Assembly (NCBI GenBank): GCA_018389105.1
Contig: JACATO010002134.1
Span: 1,269,001-1,333,000 of the forward strand
Source: Nautilus pompilius
Taxonomy: Eukaryota; Mollusca; Cephalopoda; Nautilida; Nautilidae
DNA: 64,000 bases
Reading direction: 5' to 3'
The position numbers were made by a program, and so were the translations under genes. Shown here one piece after another: positions 11,238 through 24,005 of this stretch (position 1 is the first letter of the stretch; each line of letters starts with the position of its first letter). The notes under the pieces were generated by a model, which was not told the origin of the DNA, did not search any database, and saw only the letters and a list, made by a program, of their open reading frames with translations.

Positions 11238-14200
11238 TATTGATTTGGACCAAGTATTTTAGTAATTTTAGATCTGTTCTTATCATCGGTGAACTGATCA
11301 AACACCTGGCAAACATCTACAAAAGTAAATCCTGGATAACTTAGAAACTTATCGAGAAATTTTTTATTTCTTTCTTTTTTCATGTAGGTAGCTATTACAT
11401 TACTTACTTCTCGCTGGAAACTGTGCATTGTAGATTTATAAAAAAAAGAACAAAATTAAGAAAAACATCTTTATAATTTGGAGTATGAAAATATTTGTAT
11501 TTATATTAGAATGAAATGCATTGTTGTTGGTTTTCCCCAAACCCTGTCTCTCTCATAGTTTTATGCTAATATTTTTAGTCATATTTTAACTGTGTTCACT
11601 CCTAATTATTTGTTTTTTAAGTTCAACAAAATAATTATGAAGAAGAATGCATAACAGATTATGAAAACAAGTAGCTGTACATCTTTTGGTGTTTTACACT
11701 AAGAAGAAAATTTGTAACACCTTTCCTCCCCCGTCAGCAGTTGTTTACCTTTCATGCTTGATTATTTGTTTTCTCAAAATTTTGAAAGTAAGATAAAAAC
11801 ATTACGGAAAAAAATATTATTTATTTTTACTTGGTTTTGCTTTATGTGTTTGTGCGTGTGCTGCTTATAGAAGACTAGTTCGTTTACCAACTGTAAACTG
11901 CAGACTGCTGTTATCCTTCACACACACACACACACACCCTCCGGGCCTTGATGGTGATAGTGTTATAAATGATGATAATACCATAAGTAGTCATAGAATA
12001 ACACTTATGTTGAGAAAGATGTAACCCCCCTTCCTTCCTCTCCTCTCCCCCAAAATCATTACAATGAATAAAAGAAGAAAAAAATGGAAGAAACAACAAA
12101 TGCTGAGTGAATGAAATTGAATTTTATGAATTAAACATAGTATTTAGATGGGCAGAGGAAAATTTTTAAAAAATAGAATTACAGAAAAATGAAATATTAG
12201 TTTTATAAAACACAAGTGATGATTATGGAGGGTTGGCTAAAAATCTTTATTCTTAATCTGTTAGATGGACTTGGTTATGAACAAGCAGGAGATAGTGTGT
12301 TACTGAATGTTCTCATACACAGGATTAACTATTTATTTATTTACTCCTGATATGCCTTCATTATTCATGTTTGAAAAGGCTTTGGTGATACACATAGTGA
12401 GCTTCCATCCTGTTTTGCCGGTGTTGCTGCGAAATTTCTAAGGTAACCTGCTATAAGCTGAGACAAGGACAAATATTTGAACTGGCCATATAAGGCAGGC
12501 AGAGAAACTAAAATGCTAAAAGCATTTCCCAAAGCAACCCAGTGCTGGTTCTCAGAACCTGTGGTAAGTGTAAATTACTCTTTAAGGTTTCCATGTTATT
12601 TGATTTACATTCTTTAATTTTGGATTAGAAAATAAAATTTAGAAGGTGGTTACATATTTTATACATTTGCATGTGTGTGTGTGTGTGTGTATACAGTAAA
12701 ACAAATTTTTTAAATGTCAAAGTTTCAGTGCCTCTGCAGTTTTTTTTTTTTGGTAAAAAAAACTTTATCTGAAGATGCTGGAAAAAATGGTACCCATCTT
12801 CATCTCACCAAAAAAAGCCATTTAAAAAAGTTGTGTGTACAATCTCGATGAGTCAGACTGACTTGCAGTTTCTGCATTGATATGGTGTAGTCTTTAAGGT
12901 ACTGTCTCAGTTCTCAATAAATAATTAACTGTGAAAAAAGAAAAAAAAATTAAATAGGTGATGCATCCATTAAAACAAATTTCAAAAAGTCAACCATCAT
13001 TTCAGAGAAAAGAATTAAAAGAAAAATAACTCCATGAAAGTTTCACAGCTTATGTTGTTGGATTGTGGGAAATATTTTCTGGTTTTTGATGTTGTAAATT
13101 TTTATTTGTCTGTTTCCATGCTGATTACTGTAACAATTTGGCCTCTTTTAATTTATTTTTGCCGGAGTACTTGTTACCATCAGAGTACAGAAAGTGTTTG
13201 TCTCTCTCTCTTGAAAAAATCTATCAGTTACTTACCTGAAATCTTTCCAAAGTTTCTATTATAGTTCAGACTTAGGTAGATTTTTTTCCACTATTAATTG
13301 TTGTTAATGGAACGACTAGATGCAGCTGTTTAGCTTTAATCAGGTTTTATAGTTTGTAGTATAGGGGCATGAGAAAGATCAGTGGTTACAAAAGCATATT
13401 CCACTAATGAAAAATCTCATTGTTATTATAATTATAGAGTGGTTGGTTATTTTTTATTGCTAATATCATGTAAAATTTCAATAGCAATAGGAAAAAAATA
13501 CCAATACTTTCAAAAATAAGTATAATATTTACATTTTAACATGATTTCACTAACTAACATTTTAGTATTAAAAATAAAAGACAATAAGTAAAGATATATT
13601 GCTTTAGGTATTTCATAGGAAACAAACAATAAATTGGGATATGCATGGTATTGCAGGGAGCAGAACATTAGAATCTAGATTTTAAATATGAAGTCCTTAT
13701 TTTATCAAGTAAAAGTATTCGCAAATGTTTTTTTCTTTCTTTTCTGAGAGAGAAAAAGTTACATTTGCTTTAATGGCAGAACTGAATATTAGTGGAATTG
13801 ATGTGTTAGTAGCATCAATTGTTAATAGTGATAGTTTCAAGTATTTAAAATTTACAGTGGACATTTTATCCTTGGTGGGGTGTGGCGGTGGAGCTTTAAA
13901 TAATTAAGCTCACTGAGCAGACTGTGACTTGCTTTACTTTGCCATATTTTTTTACATCTAGGCTTAAAAACTGCTTACTGAGGTTTGTGAAATATTTAAA
14001 TGTGGCTGTTAGGTAAATAATACAGAATGATAATTAATTAAAAAATACAAGAACTGATCATTCAGATAGTTCAGTACTGAATTGTTCATATCAGTAGCAT
14101 TGATAATTTTTTTAAGAACTGACAAATATTTTGATCAAAACAATATAGGGGATATTCTGATGTACACATAAAAAATTAAAAAAAAATGAATTGGGAATAA

Positions 14201-14329
14201 GTTTGGCATATGCAATATCTGGACACCATTCACTGCATTTAATGATATCCTAGTGATAGTGAATAGTTACTACTTATATATACTAAAGTCACATGACTCT
14301 TGGTAGTGTGTATGTACCTGTGTTGTATT
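11238..14329. other. AT-rich noncoding DNA with short microsatellites
   Basis: No gene recognised. Contains (CA)n at 11918-11938, a C-rich patch near 12026-12051, and (TG)n at 12671-12692. A short open stretch ending at a GTAAGT donor-like site (about 12467-12564) is noted as a weak exon candidate only. Confidence 0.5.
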
Positions 14330-14900
14330 ATTCACCAGACATATAATGCAGTGTTGTGGCAGTATTTTATACTCTTCTGTCAAGGCTTGGCATTGTCTTG
14401 GAATAGTCCCAGGTGCATGCAGTTGTTGTTCAATGCAGCTAAAGAACTTATGAAGTTTAGAATGGGGTTGAGCAGGCCATGGAAGGCAGATATTTTATTT
14501 TTGAAGGTAGTTTACAAATATTCTTGCATGATGGGGCCTTACATTATTGTTCATGAAGGTAAATTGATTATCATGACTTTGTACAAATGGCATAACAACA
14601 GGTTTAATGACCTATCCAAATGGTTTTGATCTTTAACAGTTCCATTACAAAGAATCAGTTTATTTTTATTGTCATGTGACATTGCCACTGGCAATATGGT
14701 CTCTCATTGACATGTTCTAGTCAGCATAACATTGGTTTGGTTTTTAGTATGTAAACAACCATCAACAAAACGAAGGTTGAATTACCTTCATTAGAGGAGA
14801 TAGCCTGGTTCCAGTCTGCAAATGTCTATTGCAAATTATCCTAACTCCAATGTCAACCTATAGTGTACTGGTGTTAGGGATGTGTGGAATATTGGATGTT
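14330..14900 (-). pseudogene. decayed Tc1-like transposase
   Basis: On the minus strand the text decays through several frames but keeps family landmarks in order. LTPVHYRLTLELG (about 14835-14875) matches the segment before the first catalytic site of Tc1-like transposases. Around 14775-14800 lies a degenerate SDESRFNL motif, read as FNLR in one frame and SSNEGNSTF in another. FQDNAKP at about 14388-14405 matches the second catalytic motif (QQDNARPH). The first aspartate appears mutated and stops and frameshifts are frequent. D1 and D2 are about 390 bp apart, longer than usual, so insertions are likely. I found no terminal repeats or C-terminal catalytic glutamate. Confidence 0.45.
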
Positions 14901-17621
14901 TAGCTTATAGATTAGCAGAGTGTAGGCAATTGCATAATGTCTGGTTGAAGATGCAGATCCCATCTAAATGAACTACACCAAGATAGTGCAGTTATTACAT
15001 TTAACCAGATAGTTGTTGTAAAGGTTATCATGATAATCATTGGTCTCCATTCCACTGCCAACAGTTTGAATTATACTAAGTTTAGTAGCCAAAACTGTCT
15101 GGCTACTTCTGTTCCATAGTCTATGTATGGGTAGCTGTTGTTGTTCATTGGTAAGCCATCATCAAAGTTCCATACTCTCATTGTTTGGTAACATCACTGT
15201 ATGAAAATTATGACATTTTTTAGCCAATTTGACTATTGTTAGGCAAATTTGGAATTACCTGACAGTAGTGTAACTTTTGCATGTTGAAGCAGTAGACCTA
15301 TCACATGACTCAGGTCTTGGGTTGATGGCTGAGTAGAAGCATCATATAACACACTCTACAATGATCAAGGCAACTCTAATCAGTTTTAAAAGCAGTACAG
15401 TCATAATATATATAATTTTTGTTCTAATGTAAATGTTAAAAGTTACCAGACAAATAATAATGCAACTTTTAAATTTTATTTTGTCATTTTTAAAATGAGT
15501 GATAAACATTGGTTTTTAACAATATGTAACCATTTATTTTTTAAAAATGTTTACAACAAACCCTTACCTAATAGCAGGCTAAAATCTGCCTTCCAGGACA
15601 GATGAATTGATTTTACAATCAAATGTATATTTAGGTATGATTTTATGGCATCTTAAAATGATCAGGAGTGTAGGAAAATGCGGTTCTCAAATTAATGAAA
15701 TGGAAGGAATTTCATTTATACTGCAGATTTTAGGAGAAATAGTTGCATCTTAAAATTTTTTTTTTCCATTTCATCAGGTTAAACTGAACAGGAAATCTGT
15801 GCTGCCATGATATTAAAAGTCCATTTTAGTAATGGGCTATGGGCTTTCTTTCCCTCTGCTTTTTATTTGTCTGTTTTGTGTTTTTGTGGGCATCTGTTGT
15901 CACCGAGAAAGCGATTATATTCATTTTTTTCCTAACACTGGAATTATGCCAGTAAGTTGAATATACTAGCAATTTATTATGGCACTGCTTTAGGGAGATA
16001 GTCTCCTAAACAAATATTACAAATAAACTATGGTAAATTGGAAGGAATTTAAAATTAAAAAAAAAAATTTTTCTTAAATGAAAGGATGCATCAACATGTG
16101 TGATGTTTGCGTGTATTGATTTCTCTGATCATTTAGGAGAGAAAACCAAAGGAAAGTTGCTCAGAAAGTATAAAGTTTTTCTTTTGTGAATGTCAGCTTC
16201 TTAATTGGAATCACTATCTGAAAGTTGTGTGTGTGTACTTGTTGGTTTGGGGGAGGAGCAGGGTTTTTTTTTTCTTTTTGCCATAGGGTGCATCCAGCCA
16301 TATCTATAATTCATGTCTGTTTCTTCGTTGTAAATGCCTGGGAGTCATCGTTTTCCTCTATCGACAACTTAATTACCAGTAATTGCTATCTAAGTGGATC
16401 GACACTTCCAGGAAATTAAGTTTGCAATAACACAGCATGTGATAGGGTTTCTTCCATAGTCACTCTACTGCCTGTGACCTGAGTGTGTGTGTGTGTGGGG
16501 GGGGGGCCTGAGATCTTTCATATTGATTTTGGTGCGGTGCACAGCAGAAAACAGAAACCCCGGACTGGAAGCCACCTCACTGACCTCACTTAGTGAACTA
16601 TTTGATGTTGTGCCAGTGTTAAGCTATATGTGGTAAAGATGCTCCGGTTCTATTGACTTAAGAGTGGATTAACATCACTTTTAATGGTGGGTCTAATCTT
16701 ATGGATTTTCAGATTTTTTCTCAACACCAACCATTAACGAAACATCACGGAATCTTTTTCCACATAAAGGTGTTGAATTCTTTGTGTTGCTGTTCATACA
16801 CACTCAGGCTGTAAAACTAACATAGTAGGTAAGTTCTATTTCTTGTTAACCATGCAGTGTTCAAATTTTTTACCAGTCTGTTTACAAGTCGTACGAGGAA
16901 AACTTTGAGAATTCCTATGCATCTGTGTCCTTTCTTTGTTTCTTAAGAAAATTCCTATGAATGCCATATTTATTTAGTCTTGACAGATTTTCAACTCTGG
17001 ACCTAAATTATTATTACAACATTCAATATATAACTAAAAGTAAAAGATAGAAAATTTAGAATGCTATTATATTTTAATATTACTATTTCTGATATATTTG
17101 TAGTTATTTTTTAAACATCAAAAATGCTTAGAATAGAGTGGATCAGAAAAGTTAATCTGATGTCAATGTTGTGGTTAAGAGCCAAGTAGTTTATAACCAT
17201 TTCTGAATATTATTGCAATGAAAATGACATTTGATGCTGGTTGTTAGAGCATCAATCAACAAATTTGGGGGGGTTAAGTTTTTAAATAGCTTGCTAACTT
17301 TGTGTTTGTTTGTGCGATTGTTTAAACCTAGAATGTATGATGTTACATAAGTATTTTATTTCATCTTAACTTTTATCACACCATGCATTCAAAAAGATGA
17401 CTTGGCACCTATTGAAAATTCCTATACAAATGTTTTTCAGGATTATGGTTTCATGTGAAAATATTCATTGCAGTAATGCTTTCAGTGTTGCTTTTGTACT
17501 TGAACATTAATTTTCATCCACTGATACAGTTTTGTGATTAAGTTTAAGTTACTTCTGAAAGTGTTTTCTGGTTTTAAGAATTGATCCAAAGGTTAGTTAT
17601 GATGAATGCTGCCTCTGCTAG
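14901..17621. other. AT-rich DNA, possibly with older transposon debris
   Basis: 14901-15420 is less AT-rich than what follows and could be the decayed 5' part of the neighbouring Tc1-like element, but I could not align it. The rest has no recognised feature apart from a (TG)n(G)n tract at 16482-16506. Confidence 0.45.
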
Positions 17622-17710
17622 GTAGGAGATGATGCTGTGCTCATAAGTTCTCACCATGAAGAGTATGTTGGACGGCATACGGATCCACAGCAGAAAATTA
17701 ATTTCCCAAG
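17622..17710 (+). CDS. candidate internal exon, unknown protein (low confidence)
   Basis: An 89-nt stretch follows a pyrimidine-containing acceptor (GCCTCTGCTAG) and ends at AAG before GTATCA, a possible weak donor. In one frame it reads VGDDAVLISSHHEEYVGRH, then TDPQQKINFP and a split codon. Composition is more balanced and hydrophilic than the neighbouring AT-driven ORFs. Entry phase would be 0 and exit phase 2. I do not recognise the protein. The DDAVLIS segment also resembles the catalytic ADD region of non-LTR reverse transcriptases, so a retrotransposon scrap is an alternative. No partner exon could be linked to it. Confidence 0.27.
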
Positions 17711-19200
17711 GTATCAATTATTTCTAATTATTTTTTATCAGTTTTTACCAATATTTTGTTTATTAGTTTTCTTATTGAAATATTTTAATAGGCATATTTT
17801 ATCATCTTTGCAAAACCCTCTCCTGATTTCAGGTTTTGAAGAAATCTCACAGAAGTTAGCTAGGAGGAGGAGTTATTGGGTATCAGTCTTGGTAATCATT
17901 GACTATGGTTGTAAGCTCCATTGGTCAAGGTATAATCCAGCCAAGAGCAGAGCTACCACCATAAGTAGCCAGAAAATCTTTACTAGAAATAATCTGTTTA
18001 GCTGTATGTTGTAATTAACAAAAATAGGAAGTTCTCTGTGTTTGTGTGTATTTGTGTGTGTGTCACTTTTTTCCATCAAGAACTGTAATTCTTTAGGTTA
18101 GTATTTCCACATATCTAAAATTGAAACTCACAGATAACTAAGAACAACAAAGATTAAAAATCAGATCTAAATTCCAGAACGAGCAACATCACAAAACTAT
18201 CAAAAGCTTGAGCTGTACCGGCACCCATACACTGATGCAGCTAGACCTTCTTTTTTTTGGTCAGGAAATTTTCAAAATACTAAATACAAGAAATATGTCA
18301 TTCAATTTTAAACAAATAATGGTTTGGTTTAAGTTATTTTATTCAAACCAAGTCATTCAAGTTATTATTTTTTTTTTTAAAATTTTTAGGCTTAAACAAC
18401 AACAACGATAATAATGATGACATTACAAACGATTTTTCAGTTAAAGATACAAACACGTTTAGTCTCAGAATTCTTTTGTAAGTCGGTGTTTCAACAGCTT
18501 TGCTGATGAAATCATCTTAATGTGATGTCATGCAGACATAAGTACGTGTGACCTAATGACATGCATGCAAGTAGCCAGCAACACGTTTCCAGTTTTCTTT
18601 TTTTTTTTTTTGCTGTTCTAATAACCTACTGGAAAAATGGCTTCAAATATTCCAACTCGCAGTACATTATTTAGTAGTTATAGCAGTGAAATTATCTATA
18701 CGCATATGTCCCGGTATTGTCATTTATTGTAATTTGTTACTCTTATTCACATTTGCATTTTGCATATGTAAATTATATACCAGTAATAAATAATTGCTAA
18801 TTCGCATTGATTAGGTATTTTACTCTTTCATGTAACTAAGTTTATAAAGTCGAACAAATCATGGTAGTGACAGGTAAAGCACAATAAATAGAGATTTTTG
18901 AAGATCCTTACATTTCCATATATTTTTTTTTCCCTCAAATATCCAAGGGGACAATTGCTACCACCACCTGTCTCTTCCTCCATCCAATAGCTATGCCACT
19001 GTATGTACATGAAAGCGGTTTGTTTTGTTTCATGTACAGAACACACACAAAACCAAAAATTTCTGTACTGTAGACCATTAGTCGACAAATTAAATATGAA
19101 GTAGATACATGCCTTGAAATAATGCTTTGTTTCCTTTTCAATATTTCCATTTAAATCCATTTTGTTTTGTTTTCTTTTTATAGTTATTTTGTTTACTCGA
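17711..19200. other. AT-rich noncoding DNA
   Basis: No gene recognised. Several A/T homopolymers occur. The 151-codon minus-strand ORF spanning 18828-19283 is AT-biased and runs into the hAT-like end, so it is not supported as a gene. Confidence 0.5.
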
Positions 19201-20115
19201 CAGTGGTTCCCAACCTTTTTGGACTCGTGGATCTTTTTCCCCCCCGCTACACTTCCATAATTGAGAGAAATCAAGGAAAACATTTAGCAAAAAAAATCAC
19301 ATAAATAAGAGTTTTATTTGAATATATTGACAGTTTTGAGAGGAATTCACCAGGAAAAAAAAATTTTACACTCATGGAGAAGCAACAGAAACAATATATT
19401 GCATATTATATCAGAAAAAAGAGTTTTAGTACATTCCATCATACATTTATTGAAAATTATTTTAGTGATTTTTCTGGGAACAACATCTGCACGTATAGTA
19501 AATTCACAACAGCTAAACAGAAATCTACTGGTATCAGTACCTGTGATCAGAACAGCTGTGTGGTGTGGCGTGTTGGTGCCCAAGTTTGCCTAAAATCGAG
19601 CTGGTTAGTGTGCGTCCGGCCAAAGTCACAGTCCAGTCCTTGTAGTGTGCTCTGCCCCAGGCATCGTGGTCCGAGTCTTTTAGCTGCAGGCCCCAATGGC
19701 GTTAGCCAATGGGAATGCGGCTCATTAACGTCAGTCCTACCGTGGTAACAGTTCGAGTTCCGGCCTTTGTCGCCAGCGTGTATTGTCCGTGTTTCTATGA
19801 GGGTGCCAGAGCGACAGGAAACCGTGGGGGTGGGTGAGGGTGATGCAAGTGTGTTACCGCAGAAGTCTGTGATGCATCCGGCAGTGCCTGCCATGGGAGA
19901 CTAGCCTTACATCTTCAGTGTTCAGCCTCCCATCGATGATATCGTCATATTGGACAAGGGGTAATTTTTGTATACTTTTTTTCTGGAAAAAAGTGCATCT
20001 TATAAGCTGGCAAATACCGTACATATAAACAAAACAAATCATACTCATGAACAGTTTCTTGACTCAGTCATACAACAAAAATTGAAACTTCCAGGGTTCC
20101 ACGACCCCCCCTTCT
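19201..20115. mobile_element. hAT-like element remnant with internal GC-rich patch
   Basis: The left boundary begins CAGTGGTTCCCAACCTTTTT at 19201, a start typical of hAT superfamily terminal repeats, and continues with GGACTCGTGGATC. Near 20088-20112 the text CTTCCAGGGTTCCACGACCC resembles the inner part of the opposite end. The expected terminal copy of the left repeat is missing, so the right end is truncated or diverged. The 8 bp before the left end are TTACTCGA; no matching copy was found on the right. No transposase is readable. The interior is AT-rich at 19270-19540 and markedly GC-rich at 19545-19965. Confidence 0.55.
19545..20025. other. GC-rich, CpG-containing patch of unknown origin
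   Basis: About 420 bp contrast sharply with the AT-rich surroundings. It contains many CpG, one AGCCAATGGG (CCAAT-like) and a GTTCGAGTTCC that loosely resembles a tRNA B box. It ends near 19990-20023 with GCATCTTATAAGCTGGCAAA then TACCGTA, which looks like a repeat terminus. A 115-codon minus-strand ORF crosses it but resembles no protein I know. Likely a nested nonautonomous element. Confidence 0.45.
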
Positions 20116-21009
20116 CTAATGCTTAATTTTTTTGGAGATTTCTGTGTAATATTGATGGAGACTATTAAAGGTCAACTTACCATTTGATATGCTTTCAGAA
20201 AATGTATTTTGATTGATACTTGTTTGTCACAGTTTAAACTTTCTGCAAAAATCATCAAATTAATTTGCATTTGGTCTATTTGAGATAAGCTAATCAATAA
20301 CTCATGGCAAGTTTTATCATTTTAAATAGATTCTTTATCATTGTTTCTGATAATCTGTTTATATGTTTTATGAATTTAAAGTAAATAAAAATAATGATGT
20401 GCAGTATCCTTTAACCATTTAGCTTGACTTACATTCAGTGCATGTATTAATACATACATTTCTAAACTGTTTGGTTTTATCCATGGGTTAATATTCTAAG
20501 TTAAAGCAACAGAGTTATTTATTTATGCACAGGATAACCCATTGTGAAGCACTTGTTTTGCCTATTTTAAGATGTCTGTAATCATTTAGAGGTTCCTTTT
20601 ATTTTTTTTAAATAGTAGGTAGATGAAAGAATTCACTATTAATGCAAAATGAGGAATTAACAACCACTTTCAGCCAAAATTTTAGATGATTGATCAAGTG
20701 GAGGGTTGAGATAGCATTATATCAGAATGTTAGATAAAATGGTGCTGCTGCTGTTAACCATGAGGGATGGCATGTTGTATATCAATTCTGACACGCTTTT
20801 AAGTTAAACAATATATTTCAGAAAAGCACATGAGAGTTTTTATGTTGATACTTGTTTTTCCATACCACTTGTAATTCTTTTGTGTGAGAGAAAAAAATCT
20901 ATATTACTGCAATCACTGTATATGGCAAAATGGTTACCTGTCTTGTAGTAAATAAATTTGGTTTTAAACATAATCACTTTTGAAAACCCAAAACATGTTA
21001 ACAACTGTA
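20116..21009. other. AT-rich spacer
   Basis: No recognised gene or element. Confidence 0.6.
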
Positions 21010-21014
21010 AATTA

Positions 21015-21054
<40 letters not shown>

Positions 21055-21075
21055 CATCATCATCATCATCATCAA
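21010..21075. repeat. (ATT)n(ATC)n trinucleotide microsatellite
   Basis: A run of ATT repeats passes into about nine ATC repeats, a compound trinucleotide tract in which one unit type probably arose by substitution from the other. Confidence 0.96.
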
Positions 21076-21137
21076 TACTATTATTTTCTTTCTAATTTTA
21101 GTGATGATGATCTATGCATTTCATTTGCCAAGAAGTG

Positions 21138-21291
21138 AAATAAAATAAAAAACAAAAAAACAATGCTTGCATACAAGATAGTTTTCTTATGATTCAGATA
21201 CCAAAGACCATATCTTAAATTTGAGAATAAATGATTAGAATGTATATATATAAGGGCGTTTCAGAAAATAAAAGCAATATTTACATCAGTA
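21138..21291 (+). repeat. left arm of ~154-bp inverted repeat
   Basis: This arm is nearly identical to the complement of 24182-24336. Shared landmarks are GCATACAAGATAGTTTTCTT, TTATGATTCAGATACCAAAG and AAGGGCGTTTCAGAAAATAA, ending at CATCAGTA. There are a few substitutions and small indels, including the length of a TATATA tract. The arms enclose about 2.9 kb. Confidence 0.92.
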
Positions 21292-21397
21292 TTTTCTACA
21301 TGTAACAAAATTGTAAATGTCGAGTTGCCAAGCACTTGATCGCACCCCTCCTATTCACATGTCCAGCACAAGTAGCATTAGTGGGAAAATAAACAAC

Positions 21398-21980
21398 ATG
21401 GCCGTGCAGTTGTCAGTGTGCACCAAAAGAGCAACAATTTTTTTTTTCTTCTTTACTGTGGACCAACTGTGATCTGCAAAATGAAATCCACTGGAGAATG
21501 TTGGTACAATATGGAGAAAACTGTGGTGCAAAAAGAAGTATGTATACAAGTGGGTGGCCAGGTTTTAAAATGACTAAACATCAGTAGTGGATAAAGACTG
21601 ACCGTGATATCCCAGTATTTCCACTGGAAAAAAAGGTGTGTTCTGGAAAAGCATGAAAATGTGAGAAAACAGTGTGCTCAAGCAACCTTCAACACTTTGA
21701 AAGACCGCACTTTGAACCTCTCCCACTCCCGCATCCTCCCTATATTCCAGATCATTCCCCCCCCCCCCAATCCAATTTTCACTTCTGTGGACTCCAGAAA
21801 AATTATCTCGGATATCAAAGGCTTGTCAGTGGTCACGAGGCACAACAGGCAGCGAAACTGTTGCTTGCACATCGACAAAAAATCTTCTATTAGGATAGGA
21901 TAGAGAAGCTGTGCATCACTGGACTGTGTGCGTTGCAAAACAGGAGGAGTACATAGTGAATGTCGCAGTAACGAAAAATG
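21398..21980 (+). pseudogene. internally deleted mariner transposase
   Basis: An ATG at 21398 begins MAVQLSVCTK, like the N-terminus of a mariner transposase. EIHWRMLVQYGENCGAKRSM (about 21485-21545) matches the helix-turn-helix region. The middle with the first catalytic aspartate is missing. From about 21650 the text resumes at a degraded second motif (HENVRKQCA, family HDNARPH), then PLPHPPYIPDHSPP and LQKNYLGYQRL, and a C-terminal HHWTVCVAKQEEYIVN. The third aspartate region is destroyed by a C-run insertion (21757-21767). Several frameshifts and stops are present. Confidence 0.75.
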
Positions 21981-24001
21981 ATTTTTTATGGTCACTTGTT
22001 CTACTTATGAATTGTCTTAACTTTCTGAAAAAAAAAACCCCTCATAATTACAAAGGAGTAAAAAATTTAAAAAAAAAAACAATATTTCCTGAGTTAACCA
22101 ACAAGGAAATAAAAAAATTTGCACCATTTTTGTTGTTCTTAAGAATTACAATTTTTATAAAATAATTTAAAGAATTAGATATATGGTATTTTTCTTAAAT
22201 ATACTTTCAGAAATATAGCAATGTTTACTGCATTACCATCATAGTCAAATGTAAAATTTTTGGCACTAAGGAAAATCATCCCAGAATGCCTGTGGTGGTA
22301 ATTATTTGAATAGATGTAATATGCATCTGTGATTAATGTTTATAAGAAATTGCTTGCAGGCTAAACATGAATTGTGAGGCAACATTCTGTGGAGGAAAAA
22401 ATCAATGTGTAAATATAAATTCAGAACTGGTGTATCTAACTTAATTTTGATATATTAAATATATATACATCAAAATCAATGAATTACATATGTTCAAAAT
22501 AATTTTAAAAACCTGTGAAAAATGAAAATCGATTTTACAGACAGAACTGCCAAGATATTTGCTTCTTTAATAAATAAAAGCATGTGCAGCGAGTCAGCAA
22601 AGTGAATACCAAATTTAATTCTTTTTTTAAGGTAAAATTTAATGCTGGAATTAAAGTTATAAGTATACAATATATATATATAAATCTAGAAATATGAAAA
22701 TGAATTTTGAACATGATCATTAATTAAATTCTTTCAGAAACAATATTTCTTAATATATCAAAAACAAAAAAAACTACTTAAAAAATTACTAATTCCATGA
22801 TAAAGTAAAAGTCAAGAACATCTCACATTAGAGCCAGACATGATTAACAACACAGAGGGGTCCTCACTCATAAGCAATTATTTTTGTTTTTGCCTTTTTA
22901 AAGTTACAAGGCATTTTAAGGCACAGTTTACATTATATGAAGGTCAGAAGAAGTATCAACTTTACTTTTTAATATTTTTCAGTAATTTGCTTCCCTCTAG
23001 ATACATTTCCACGCATAGTTGATCAGGCAAAATATTAAAAGTAAAGCTAATAAATTGGAATAGCAAAATCATAAGAGAGAGAAGAAAAATAAAAGGTGCT
23101 AGAATTTGAAAATTCATAAAAAAATTAATTTACAAAATATCTTTAAAAAAAACAAAATAGCAGCATACACATCAACCTTTAATTCTCATGAGCAAGAAAA
23201 AAAAAATGAAAATAAAATTAAAAGTTGCAAAAAATATACCAGAAATACCAATGTAGGAAGGGAAAAAAAATGTTCAATACGGTACAAAGTCAAGAAAGAG
23301 AAAATTTGTGTTTGCAGTGTTTTTCCCAAATAAAATAAGTATGTATAATAAACATATATGTATGTTTATAGTAAAATTTCTTTAATTAAAATTATCAGAA
23401 AAGCAGGCTCTCACACTACTGTCAATAGAGATTTAAATAGGTTTGCACAGACAAAGATTAATCTGAAATGTACTGAATAGATAAAGTTATTAATGAATCA
23501 AAAATGCTAATTAAACACATTTAAAACATGGAATCAAACATAAATAGTTTTCTAATTTTTCTGAAATTTTTTTTTTTTTTTCTATTATGGTTCTATACCA
23601 CAATCTATAAAATACAGTTAACAGTAATCAAACTGAACTTACTATGGTCACACTTTACATTCTCCAAGAATTTTTGGAAATTTCTCAGAGCCTATCGCTT
23701 CGTTATTTAAAGCCTATGTCCAAGTGTGAATTCACATTCTGTACTATGACATTTCCACAGATGAAAGATGAATGCAGACTGCTAGGCTTGGCTTAAATGT
23801 TGTTGGGCTACTGGTGTGAATAGATTTATAAAACATACTGTACTGACTGTTTTTTCTCTCTTTTGAATTTCACCATTTTAACACATCAAGTAATGTTGTA
23901 GTATTCAAATTAACCTGCTTAGTGTATTAAACTAACCTCAATTTTGCCCCACCATTTAAAAAAAAAAAACAACATCATAAACTACAAGAAAAATGAAAAT
24001 G
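21981..24001. other. A-rich segment inside the inverted repeat
   Basis: About 2 kb with no recognised gene. The plus strand is visibly rich in A runs, whereas the sequence immediately outside the inverted repeats is T-rich on the same strand. ORFs here are lysine/asparagine-rich products of base composition. Confidence 0.6.
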
Positions 24002-24005
24002 CAAC

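Noticed and set aside
18828-19283. 151-codon minus-strand ORF, the second longest in the window
   Set aside because: AT-biased composition, no motif, and it crosses the hAT-like terminus at 19201.
19700-19765. tRNA or tRNA-derived SINE promoter (A/B boxes)
   Set aside because: Only a loose B-box-like GTTCGAGTTCC is present; no cloverleaf or proper A box could be folded.
19547-19894. 115-codon ORF in the GC-rich patch
   Set aside because: GC-rich DNA has few stops; the residues resemble no family and the opposite strand is equally open.
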